5,999 nucleotides of DNA from an uncultured Leucothrix sp. (GTDB lineage: Bacteria; Pseudomonadota; Gammaproteobacteria; Thiotrichales; Thiotrichaceae), in assembly GCA_938004025.1 (NCBI GenBank), contig CALKXC010000382.1:1-5999 (forward strand), given 5' to 3'. Each line of letters starts with the position of its first letter. Position 1 is the first letter of the stretch. Made by a program: the position numbers and the translations under genes. The notes under the pieces were generated by a model that was not told the origin of the DNA, made no database searches, and saw nothing but the letters and a program-made list of their open reading frames with translations. This document shows positions 1 to 5,417 of the stretch, piece after piece.

Positions 1-813
1 GCACTGCAGTCGCCTAGCTTGCTGAATCGTTTTTTCATGATCATCATTCCTAGCAAAACAGCTAAGGGCTAGGTGCTCAAGCTCACCCTTGATCGACTTT
101 TCAGAACTGCGCCACTGTATTTTTGTGCCCAATGCTTCAATAGCAGAGGCAATCTTGCTGCAGTCTTTTTCATTGTTAAGCACGGTACGGTATGAACGCA
201 CTAGCAGGCCGATGTCTTCACGCATCGGGCCAGGTGCCGTTGGCAATGCGTCGGCTGAGCATTTTTCGACTCGATCAACGCTGCATTGAAAGGAAGGTCC
301 ACCTTCTCCATCGTCAGAGTTGTTATTAGCATTATTCCCCTCACCTGATTCGCGTATTTGATCTTGCATGCTACGACTCATTAGAGATTGCATGGCTTCT
401 GCTGGGCTGAGCGCTGTAGCAGAGCGGCTAAAATCAAAACTAATGTTAGGATTAGCGGAGATAATGTTTTGCATTAGTTCGTTAGTTTGCTGGAGGACCA
501 GCCACTCAACGAACGTAAAAGATTTAGGATCCGTTTCTGCTTTCTTTTTATCGAAGTCGTTGGACACCGCACGAAAGATAGAGAAAGCGATTCCTGCAAC
601 CATTATCGGAATGAGGAAAAATGAGTAGATATTTTTCTTGAGGTTAGCGCTTTCGAGGCGGGTCCGTTCTGATCGGGACTCGCCTCGCGCTAAGGTACGT
701 TCATTGCTTAAACGAATCGTATCTTGATACTGCTTTTGCGCTGCAGCATTGTTATTTTCTTTTCTTAAAGCTTCAGCTTGTTGAAAGCGATCTTTAGGGT
801 CGTCACGGTGCAT
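1..813 (-). CDS. Unrecognised single-pass membrane protein with TPR-like N-terminus, 3' end outside window
   Basis: I read an uninterrupted frame of 271 codons on the minus strand from the ATG at 813-811 to the window edge; no stop is reached, so the protein is C-terminally incomplete. Residues about 8-36 (DRFQQAEALRKEN, then AAAQKQYQDTIRL) have the A..L...N...A...Y...I.L spacing of one tetratricopeptide repeat. A basic stretch (44-60) is followed by a hydrophobic segment at about 62-80 (YSFFLIPIMVAGIAFSIF), a likely transmembrane helix. The positive-inside rule puts the N-terminus in the cytoplasm and the rest in the periplasm. After an Asn/Gly/Asp-rich linker (156-172) come cysteines 177, 185, 218, 252 and 271, which would suit periplasmic disulfides. 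No good Shine-Dalgarno precedes 813, and an upstream 16-codon ORF overlaps the start, so the N-terminus is uncertain. It lies 79 bases after the lipoprotein gene in the same direction, probably in one operon. I do not recognise a family; the TPR and topology are inferred by eye. Confidence 0.75.
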   Translation of the reverse strand, partial: MHRDDPKDRFQQAEALRKENNNAAAQKQYQDTIRLSNERTLARGESRSERTRLESANLKKNIYSFFLIPIMVAGIAFSIFRAVSNDFDKKKAETDPKSFTFVEWLVLQQTNELMQNIISANPNISFDFSRSATALSPAEAMQSLMSRSMQDQIRESGEGNNANNNSDDGEGGPSFQCSVDRVEKCSADALPTAPGPMREDIGLLVRSYRTVLNNEKDCSKIASAIEALGTKIQWRSSEKSIKGELEHLALSCFARNDDHEKTIQQARRLQC

Positions 814-853
814 AGCGATATCCGGTGCCTTGAATGATAAGTGTATCAGACAT
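803..853 (-). other. 16-codon ORF overlapping the start of the membrane-protein gene
   Basis: On the minus strand an ATG at 853-851 opens a 16-residue frame, MSDTLIIQGTGYRYAP, that stops at TGA (805-803), 11 bases inside the downstream gene if that gene starts at 813. The last codons read CCG TGA C. Slipping +1 there would continue directly into the downstream frame as YRYAP-DDPKDRFQQAEALRK. It could be a coupling leader peptide, the true N-terminus joined by +1 frameshifting or split by a mutation or base error, or chance. No clear Shine-Dalgarno precedes its ATG. A small inverted repeat (TGATA, AGTG, TATCA on the plus strand, 835-848) lies within it. Confidence 0.25.
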
Positions 854-892
854 TAGTTGCCGGTTTGATAGCCCATACTGTTGAAAGTTCTA

Positions 893-1111
893 TTAAAATA
901 TTGCACCGACTACAGCACTCCCTAATGCTGCGCCAGCTGCCCCACCAATTGGGCCTCCAGCCGCAGTGCCTGCAATAGCACCAGCGGTACTGGCAGCAGC
1001 GCCTGCAACAGAGCCAACTACACCAATAGCGCCTGATGCGACTTGTTGAGCGCTACAGCCTGTTAGTAGTAAATAACCACAAACCAAGGAAATCATGGAA
1101 AGCTTTTTCAT
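893..1111 (-). CDS. Small glycine-zipper outer-membrane lipoprotein (72 aa)
   Basis: The N-terminus is a lipoprotein signal: basic MKK, a hydrophobic core (about 4-16) and lipobox LTGC with the lipidated cysteine at residue 19. Serine at +2 predicts sorting to the outer membrane rather than retention in the inner membrane. The mature part, about 54 residues, is almost entirely Gly, Ala, Ser and Val with repeated small-xxx-small spacing (for example GAIAGTAAGG and GAAGAALGSAVVGA). This is the glycine-zipper pattern seen in small envelope lipoproteins and in helices that pack or oligomerise in membranes. It starts 33 bases after the stop of the second PilU-like gene, in the same direction, so it is probably co-transcribed with it. 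A weak GGA lies upstream of the ATG. Family membership beyond glycine-zipper lipoprotein is not resolvable by eye, and a role with the pili is inferred only from position. Confidence 0.85.
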   Translation of the reverse strand: MKKLSMISLVCGYLLLTGCSAQQVASGAIGVVGSVAGAAASTAGAIAGTAAGGPIGGAAGAALGSAVVGAIF

Positions 1112-1144
1112 TGTATTATCGTCCGTTTTGTCGTTTTTCGTTGG

Positions 1145-2290
1145 TTAATGTTCAAGTTCTGGTAGTGCTGAGCCGCTGGGTGCAGATGCTACTGTAGCTT
1201 TGTCGTCTGAGCCAGGATTTTGTTCAAAATTTAGACGCCATTCTAAGTTGTTTTTAGAGGTGGCATTTTCCATCGCTTCTTCTTTGGTAATACGCCCTGC
1301 TAAACAGTGTTCAATAAGCGATTGGTCAAAGGTGTGCATACCATCGGTTGAGCCTTTTTCCATCAATGCGCTGAGTTCGTGAGTTTTACCTTTGCGAATC
1401 ACTTCAGATACAAAAGGTGTATTGATTAACACTTCGCTGGCTAGCACGCGCTTTCCATTTACATCTGGAATTAATCGTTGTGCAACAATGCCGCGAAGGT
1501 TTAGAGAAAGGTCCATTAAAATCCGTTGCTTTTGATCAGCAGGGAAAAGATAGAGCAAGCGATCTAAAGCTTGTGTTGCATTGGTTGCGTGCAAAGTCGT
1601 GATTACTAAATGTCCGGTATCTGCAAAACCCATCGCTGAGTCAACCGTTTCAGTATCACGAACCTCACCAACCATAACAACGTCGGGTGCTTCACGCATG
1701 GCTTCGCGCATTGCATTCTTGTAAGAGTGAGTATCAAAACCAACTTCTCGTTGGCCGATGATCGACTTGTCATGTTTGAAGACAAACTCGATCGGGTCTT
1801 CAATCGTCAGGATGTGGCCTGCATGACGTTCATTTCGATATTGAATAAGTGACGCCATTGATGTTGACTTACCCGCGCCGGTTGATCCAACAAACAGCAT
1901 TAAGCCATCTTTTTTCATGACGAGTTCTTTTAGGATTTCAGGCAAACCGAGTCCTTCTGGCGACATGATGTCAGAGCGTACATGACGGATAACCATCGAG
2001 ACTTCACCGCGTTGGTGGTAAGCGTTTAATCGGAAGCGGCCAACGTCGCGAATGGCCATTCCTTTGTTAATTTCTTTGGTCTGTTTGAAGCTTTCCCACT
2101 CCAAGTCATTGAGCATAGATCGAGCCAGTGCTGCGATCATTCCAGGCTTCATAGACTCTTTAGTAAGGTGTTTAAAACCGCCCATGACTTTTATAGAGGC
2201 TCTTGCGCCCGTTGTTAAGTAGAGGTCAGAGGCTTCATGTTTAACCATGGCCGCTAAAAAGGCGTTAACTTGTGGGCTATTTTCTATCAT
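1145..2290 (-). CDS. Second PilU-like type IV pilus retraction ATPase (third PilT/PilU-family paralogue)
   Basis: The 381-aa product is a full-length PilT/PilU-family ATPase of the secretion ATPase (GspE/PilB/PilT) superfamily, which acts as a cytoplasmic hexamer at the pilus base. The N-terminal PAS-like domain carries EASDLYLTTGA (19-29) and GRFRLNAY (84-91). Walker A is GSTGAGKST (135-143, Lys141), the Asp box contains TIEDPIEF (162-169), Walker B is VVMVGEVRD (204-212, Glu209), and the His box is GHLVITTLH (226-234). All catalytic residues are present, so it should be active. It resembles PilU more than PilT: REVGFDT, MDLSLNLRGIVAQRL, EVLINTP, and no PilT-type AIRNLIRE motif, with FVSEVIRKG at that place. 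The Ala/Ser/Pro-rich tail (about 358-381) differs from that of the neighbouring PilU. The start overlaps the pilU stop (ATGA), and GAGG lies 7 bases before the ATG, so translation is probably coupled. The exact role is unknown; duplication of pilU is the simplest origin. Confidence 0.9.
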   Translation of the reverse strand: MIENSPQVNAFLAAMVKHEASDLYLTTGARASIKVMGGFKHLTKESMKPGMIAALARSMLNDLEWESFKQTKEINKGMAIRDVGRFRLNAYHQRGEVSMVIRHVRSDIMSPEGLGLPEILKELVMKKDGLMLFVGSTGAGKSTSMASLIQYRNERHAGHILTIEDPIEFVFKHDKSIIGQREVGFDTHSYKNAMREAMREAPDVVMVGEVRDTETVDSAMGFADTGHLVITTLHATNATQALDRLLYLFPADQKQRILMDLSLNLRGIVAQRLIPDVNGKRVLASEVLINTPFVSEVIRKGKTHELSALMEKGSTDGMHTFDQSLIEHCLAGRITKEEAMENATSKNNLEWRLNFEQNPGSDDKATVASAPSGSALPELEH

Positions 2291-3447
2291 TCTGCAGCCT
2301 CGTCGTATAGTTCTTCAATTGAAAGTTTATCGGTGCCCTTAAAGAAATCTTCTTTCTTGGAGTTGCGGCTGCCGAGTTTGAGTTTTAGTCGTAGATCATT
2401 AATCGAGTCAGCATTTCGCATACCTTCTTGAACCGTGATCAAACCTGCATCGATCATATGGAACAGTGCTTGGTCAAAGGTACACATCCCCAATTGATTA
2501 GATTTCGCCATGAGTTCTTTCATTCCAGAGACGTCACCTTTCAAGATTAAGTCCGCCATCATCGGGGTATTAATTAATACCTCTACGGCTGGAAAGCGTC
2601 CTTTGCCATCTTTTTTACGGGTTAAACGTTGTGAAACGACGGCCTTTAAATTGAGAGATAAATCCATCAATAGCTGTTCGCGGCGCTCATCTGGGAAAAA
2701 GTTAATAATCCGGTCGATTGCTTGGTTAGTACTGTTGGCGTGTAAAGTCGTTAAGCAGAGGTGACCTGTTTCAGCATAGGCAATGGCATATTCCATCGAC
2801 TCGCGATCGCGCACCTCACCGAGCAAGATTACGTCAGGCGCCTGACGCAAGGTGTTCTTCATGGCAATTTCGTAGTTATCTGTATCCAGGCCCACTTCGC
2901 GTTGAGTGATTAAGCAATTTTTATGTTTATGGGTAAATTCAATCGGGTCTTCGATGGTGATGATGTGCCCGTGAGTCTTTTCATTTCGCAGGTCAATCAT
3001 TGCCGCTAGGGTAGTTGATTTACCCGAACCGGTTGCTCCTACCATAATCACTAAACCACGTGAGGTCATGGTGATGTCTTGTAATACGGGTGGAACACCC
3101 AAGGCTTTAAAGCTAGGAATTTCGCCAGGAATATGTCTGAGCACCATTCCCGAGCAGCCGCGCTGGGTAAAGGCATTCACACGAAAGCGGTCTGATCCCG
3201 GTAAGCTAATCGAGAAATTCCCCTCCATATGCTCTTCAAAGGTACGCATCTGTTTGTCGTTCATAATTGAACGCACCAACATTCGCGACTGATCTTCCGA
3301 TAGAGGTTGATTCGACAGATGTTTAACATGGCCATTAATCTTGGCGCTGGGTGGAGCACCGGCGGTCACAAATAGATCCGAACCCTTCAGTTTTAGGACG
3401 TTACGTAGCAGGTTATGCACGTACGCCATAGCACTCTCTTTATCCAT
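2287..3447 (-). CDS. pilU: PilU, accessory type IV pilus retraction ATPase
   Basis: The 386-aa product matches PilU in length (about 380 aa in Pseudomonas) and motifs. The N-terminal domain has KGSDLFVTAGAPPS (21-34) and DRFRVNAFTQR (86-96). Walker A is GATGSGKST (137-145, Lys143), the Asp box has TIEDPIEFTH, Walker B is VILLGEVRD (206-214, Glu211), and the His box is GHLCLTTLH (228-236). PilU signatures include REVGLDTD, NTLRQAPDV, MDLSLNLKAVVSQRL and EVLINTP. The AIRNLIRE retraction motif of PilT is absent, and MMADLILKG stands there instead. In studied systems PilU forms a hexamer that assists PilT-driven pilus retraction and generally needs PilT. After NDLRLKLKLGS the protein carries a charged tail of about 25 residues rich in Lys, Asp and Glu. 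The start is well supported: AGGGG lies 6 bases before the ATG at 3447. It lies 139 bases downstream of pilT and overlaps the next ATPase gene by four bases. Confidence 0.93.
   Translation of the reverse strand: MDKESAMAYVHNLLRNVLKLKGSDLFVTAGAPPSAKINGHVKHLSNQPLSEDQSRMLVRSIMNDKQMRTFEEHMEGNFSISLPGSDRFRVNAFTQRGCSGMVLRHIPGEIPSFKALGVPPVLQDITMTSRGLVIMVGATGSGKSTTLAAMIDLRNEKTHGHIITIEDPIEFTHKHKNCLITQREVGLDTDNYEIAMKNTLRQAPDVILLGEVRDRESMEYAIAYAETGHLCLTTLHANSTNQAIDRIINFFPDERREQLLMDLSLNLKAVVSQRLTRKKDGKGRFPAVEVLINTPMMADLILKGDVSGMKELMAKSNQLGMCTFDQALFHMIDAGLITVQEGMRNADSINDLRLKLKLGSRNSKKEDFFKGTDKLSIEELYDEAAE
2298..2301 (-). promoter_or_regulatory. Ribosome binding site of the second PilU-like gene
   Basis: GAGG on the minus strand lies 7 bases before the ATG at 2290, inside the last codons of pilU. 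It supports this start and suggests that ribosomes finishing pilU re-initiate at the ATGA overlap. Confidence 0.6.
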
Positions 3448-3452
3448 CGAGG

Positions 3453-3459
3453 TCCCCTT
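3453..3459 (-). promoter_or_regulatory. Ribosome binding site of pilU
   Basis: AAGGGGA on the minus strand ends 5 bases before the ATG at 3447. It is the strongest Shine-Dalgarno sequence in the window and decides for this ATG over the in-frame Met at codon 7. pilU therefore has its own efficient translation start and does not depend on pilT translation. Confidence 0.7.
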
Positions 3460-3470
3460 TAAGAACTGCT

Positions 3471-3483
3471 ATTGCTTAGCAAT
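3471..3483. repeat. Short hairpin sequence ATTGCTTAGCAAT
   Basis: Six-base arms ATTGCT and AGCAAT flank a single T. The sequence lies just upstream of the pilU ribosome binding site. On the plus strand it is followed by a T-rich run, but no plus-strand gene ends here. On the minus strand it is followed by a mixed sequence, so it is not a terminator for pilT. Confidence 0.35.
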
Positions 3484-3506
3484 TATTTTTATTTATTTAA
3501 ATTATC

Positions 3507-3544
3507 TGTTCTATTAACGCTTTTGTTTTGGGAATAATAGAACA
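3507..3544. repeat. Perfect 10-base inverted repeat with 18-base spacer
   Basis: On the plus strand TGTTCTATTA (3507-3516) and TAATAGAACA (3535-3544) are exact reverse complements separated by 18 bases. The arms are AT-rich, so the RNA hairpin would be modest. The layout would also suit a protein-binding operator. It lies about 60 bases upstream of the pilU start. Confidence 0.7.
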
Positions 3545-3549
3545 CCGTA

Positions 3550-3559
3550 TCTGTACAGA
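3550..3559. repeat. Perfect 10-base palindrome TCTGTACAGA
   Basis: TCTGTACAGA is identical on both strands and lies 27 bases past the pilT stop. It is too short for a stable RNA hairpin but of a size that a dimeric DNA-binding protein could read. No matching regulator is identified, and it is not a LexA box, which is longer. Confidence 0.45.
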
Positions 3560-3586
3560 GGCTTACGCAAAAACGTGCCACATCAT

Positions 3587-4621
3587 TTATAGCGCGTCAG
3601 GGCTGTCCGCTTTGGCAATGGCTACTTCTCTAGAGATAGCGCCTTGCGACATCAATTTTTGTAGTGATTGATCCAAAGTTTGCATGCCTTCGCCGGAGCT
3701 GGTTTGCAGCGTCGACTTCATTTGAGCAATCTTATTTTCTCGAATCATCGAACGAATAGCTCGTGTTCCAATCAGTACTTCGTGTGCAGCTACTCGGCCA
3801 CCGCCAGTTTTCTTGAGTAGTGTCTGGGAAATAATGGCCTGTAATGATTCTGAAATCATCGAGCGAATCATGTCTTTCTCAGCGGCAGGGAATACATCAA
3901 CAATACGGTCAATGGTTTTAGGCGCGCTGGTTGTATGCAATGTACCGAATACTAAGTGACCGGTTTCTGCGGCCGTCAGTGCAAGTCGAATGGTTTCTAA
4001 GTCACGAAGCTCACCCACCAAAATGGTATCGGGATCTTCACGCAAAGCTGATCTAAGTGATGCCTCAAAGCTTTGAGTATCGCGATGAACTTCTCGTTGG
4101 TTGACTAGGCACTTTTTACTTTCGTGAACAAATTCAATCGGGTCCTCAAGTGTGAGTATATGGCCGTAGTCGTTTCTGTTTTTGTAATCAATCATCGCGG
4201 CCAGTGTGGTTGATTTACCCGAACCGGTCGGGCCGGTGACCAAAACAAGTCCGCGAGGCTTGTCAGTAATTTTCTTGAAAATAGCCGGACAGTTTAGATC
4301 CTCCAGCGATAGTATTTTACTAGGGATGGTTCTAAATACTGCAGCTGCACCGCGGTTTTGGTTAAAGGCGTTAACACGAAAACGAGCAACACCAGGGATT
4401 TCAAACGAAAAATCAGTTTCCCAATATTCTTCGTAATCCTTTCGCTGCTTATCATTCATAATGTCATACACCATGCTGTGAACATCTTTATGTTCAAGCA
4501 CTGGAAGATTGACACGTCGCATGTCACCGTCTACACGAATGATCGGGGGTTGCCCCGCCGAAATATGTAAGTCAGACGCGTTATTCTTTACCGAAAATGC
4601 CAGCAGTTGTGTAATATCCAT
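3587..4621 (-). CDS. pilT: PilT, type IV pilus retraction ATPase
   Basis: PilT is the hexameric cytoplasmic motor that depolymerises type IV pili and so drives twitching motility. The 344-aa product has the family's usual length. N-terminal MDITQLLAFSVKNNASDLH matches known PilT openings. Walker A is GPTGSGKST (130-138, Lys136), the Asp box has TLEDPIEFVH, Walker B is TILVGELRD (199-207, catalytic Glu204), and the His box is GHLVFGTLH (221-229). The PilT-specific C-terminal retraction motif AIRNLIRE appears as AIRSMIRE (288-295). An in-frame GTG at 4666 would add 15 residues (opening IRSIYILNNN) that known PilT proteins lack, so I choose the ATG at 4621. No clear Shine-Dalgarno precedes either start. 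It is the first gene of the minus-strand block and is divergent from yggS, as in many gammaproteobacteria. Confidence 0.97.
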   Translation of the reverse strand: MDITQLLAFSVKNNASDLHISAGQPPIIRVDGDMRRVNLPVLEHKDVHSMVYDIMNDKQRKDYEEYWETDFSFEIPGVARFRVNAFNQNRGAAAVFRTIPSKILSLEDLNCPAIFKKITDKPRGLVLVTGPTGSGKSTTLAAMIDYKNRNDYGHILTLEDPIEFVHESKKCLVNQREVHRDTQSFEASLRSALREDPDTILVGELRDLETIRLALTAAETGHLVFGTLHTTSAPKTIDRIVDVFPAAEKDMIRSMISESLQAIISQTLLKKTGGGRVAAHEVLIGTRAIRSMIRENKIAQMKSTLQTSSGEGMQTLDQSLQKLMSQGAISREVAIAKADSPDAL

Positions 4622-4668
4622 AGTGTAATTTTTGTTATTATTAAGAATATAAATCGACCGTATCACAG
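4622..4668. promoter_or_regulatory. Divergent pilT/yggS start region
   Basis: Only 47 bases separate the pilT ATG from the yggS ATG, so the start signals of both must overlap here or extend into the opposing genes. AT-rich hexamers resemble -10 boxes: TATAAA at 4648-4653 on the plus strand and TATATT on the minus strand at about 4652-4657. Neither has a good -35 at the usual spacing. The presence of promoters is inferred from the divergent layout, not from a clear motif. Confidence 0.4.
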
Positions 4669-5358
4669 ATGCCTAAAATACTTCATAACCTTCAGACAAT
4701 TGGCAGCGAGATTGTGCAATCATGCGAGGCTGCTAACCGCCAGTCAGAAGACGTTCAGCTGTTAGCGGTGAGCAAGCGTCATAGTGCGGATGCAATCCGT
4801 GAAGCTTATGCTGCAGGGCAGCGAGCGTTTGGTGAAAACTACGTTCAAGAAATGCTTGAGAAATCACAGCAATTAGCCGAGCTTGATATCGAATGGCATT
4901 TCATTGGGCCGTTACAATCTAACAAAACTAAAGATGTAGCGATGACGGCAAGTTGGGTGCATACCGTTGACCGTTTGAAAATTGCACGTAGGCTAAGTGA
5001 GCAACGACCGACTCATTTGCCGCCTCTTAATATTTGCATACAGGTGAATGTTAACCGGGAAGCGAGCAAGTCAGGGGTCGCACTGGATGCGGTTAATGAG
5101 TTAGTCGAGACGGTTGATCAGCTACCCAATTTAAAACTGCGTGGTTTGATGGCTATTCCAGAGTCAACTAAGGACGTGCATAAACAGCGTGCTAATTTTG
5201 CTTTGCTGGCTAACGCACAAGCAGTACTTAATGACGCAGGCTTCTCTCTGGATACGCTTTCTATGGGCATGAGTGGTGATATGGATGCCGCGATCGCGGA
5301 AGGGGCAAGCATTGTCAGAATCGGTACCGCAATTTTTGGTAATCGCCCCACCTCATGA
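4669..5358 (+). CDS. yggS: YggS/PROSC family pyridoxal 5'-phosphate homeostasis protein
   Basis: The family binds pyridoxal 5'-phosphate without known catalysis and helps balance free PLP and amino-acid pools in the cytoplasm. The 229-aa product has the normal length (E. coli YggS is about 234) and fold landmarks. The PLP-binding lysine is Lys36 in LLAVSKRHS, with FGENYVQE (54-61) and HFIGPLQSNK (77-86). QVNVNREASKSGV (125-137) is followed by LRGLMAIPE (158-165). The phosphate-binding region includes LSMGMSGDMDAAI (197-209) and VRIGTAIFG (216-224). The start MPKILHNL aligns with the E. coli start. The Shine-Dalgarno sequence is weak. proC follows 59 bases later on the same strand, a widespread pairing that probably reflects one operon. 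No oddities are seen. Confidence 0.97.
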   Translation: MPKILHNLQTIGSEIVQSCEAANRQSEDVQLLAVSKRHSADAIREAYAAGQRAFGENYVQEMLEKSQQLAELDIEWHFIGPLQSNKTKDVAMTASWVHTVDRLKIARRLSEQRPTHLPPLNICIQVNVNREASKSGVALDAVNELVETVDQLPNLKLRGLMAIPESTKDVHKQRANFALLANAQAVLNDAGFSLDTLSMGMSGDMDAAIAEGASIVRIGTAIFGNRPTS

Positions 5359-5417
5359 TACTGATCATGGATCATCCTTTAAGAATTAAATGAATACTCA
5401 AGAGGTTCGTTCTCATT

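Larger units (their letters stand above)
3448..3586 (-). promoter_or_regulatory. pilT-pilU intergenic region with several dyad symmetries
   Basis: These 139 AT-rich bases separate the pilT stop from the pilU start and contain no gene. In the direction of transcription they hold a perfect palindrome (3550-3559), a gapped 10-base inverted repeat (3507-3544), an AT-only stretch and a smaller hairpin (3471-3483), then the pilU ribosome site. None of the hairpins is followed by a U tract on the minus strand, so an intrinsic terminator is not supported. GATAAT (3501-3506, minus strand) resembles a -10 box but has no convincing -35. The gap is long enough for an internal promoter, an RNA processing site or an operator; the sequence does not decide between them. 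Confidence 0.4.

Noticed and set aside
89..628. Plus-strand open frames at 89-289 and 368-628
   Set aside because: They lie opposite a continuous minus-strand frame with sensible protein features and themselves show no family motif.
1606..1803. Minus-strand frame in another register inside the second PilU-like gene
   Set aside because: It is wholly within the Asp-box and Walker B coding region of a clear ATPase; the composition is that of a frame shadow.
3471..3500. Hairpin followed by a T-rich run on the plus strand as an intrinsic terminator
   Set aside because: The stem is only six weak pairs with almost no loop, and no plus-strand gene ends upstream of it.
3566..3581. Sigma-54-like sequence TGGCACG-TTT-TTGC on the minus strand just after the pilT stop
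   Set aside because: GG and GC are separated by 9 bases where sigma-54 promoters need 10. One base off usually abolishes recognition, so I do not call a promoter.
5118..5375. Minus-strand open frame opposite the end of yggS
   Set aside because: Antisense to conserved YggS coding sequence with no recognisable domain or ribosome site.
5345..5380. GATCA-rich repeats (TGATCATGGATCA) after the yggS stop as a terminator or attachment site
   Set aside because: The arms are short and overlapping with no U tract, and proC follows directly, so a terminator is unlikely.
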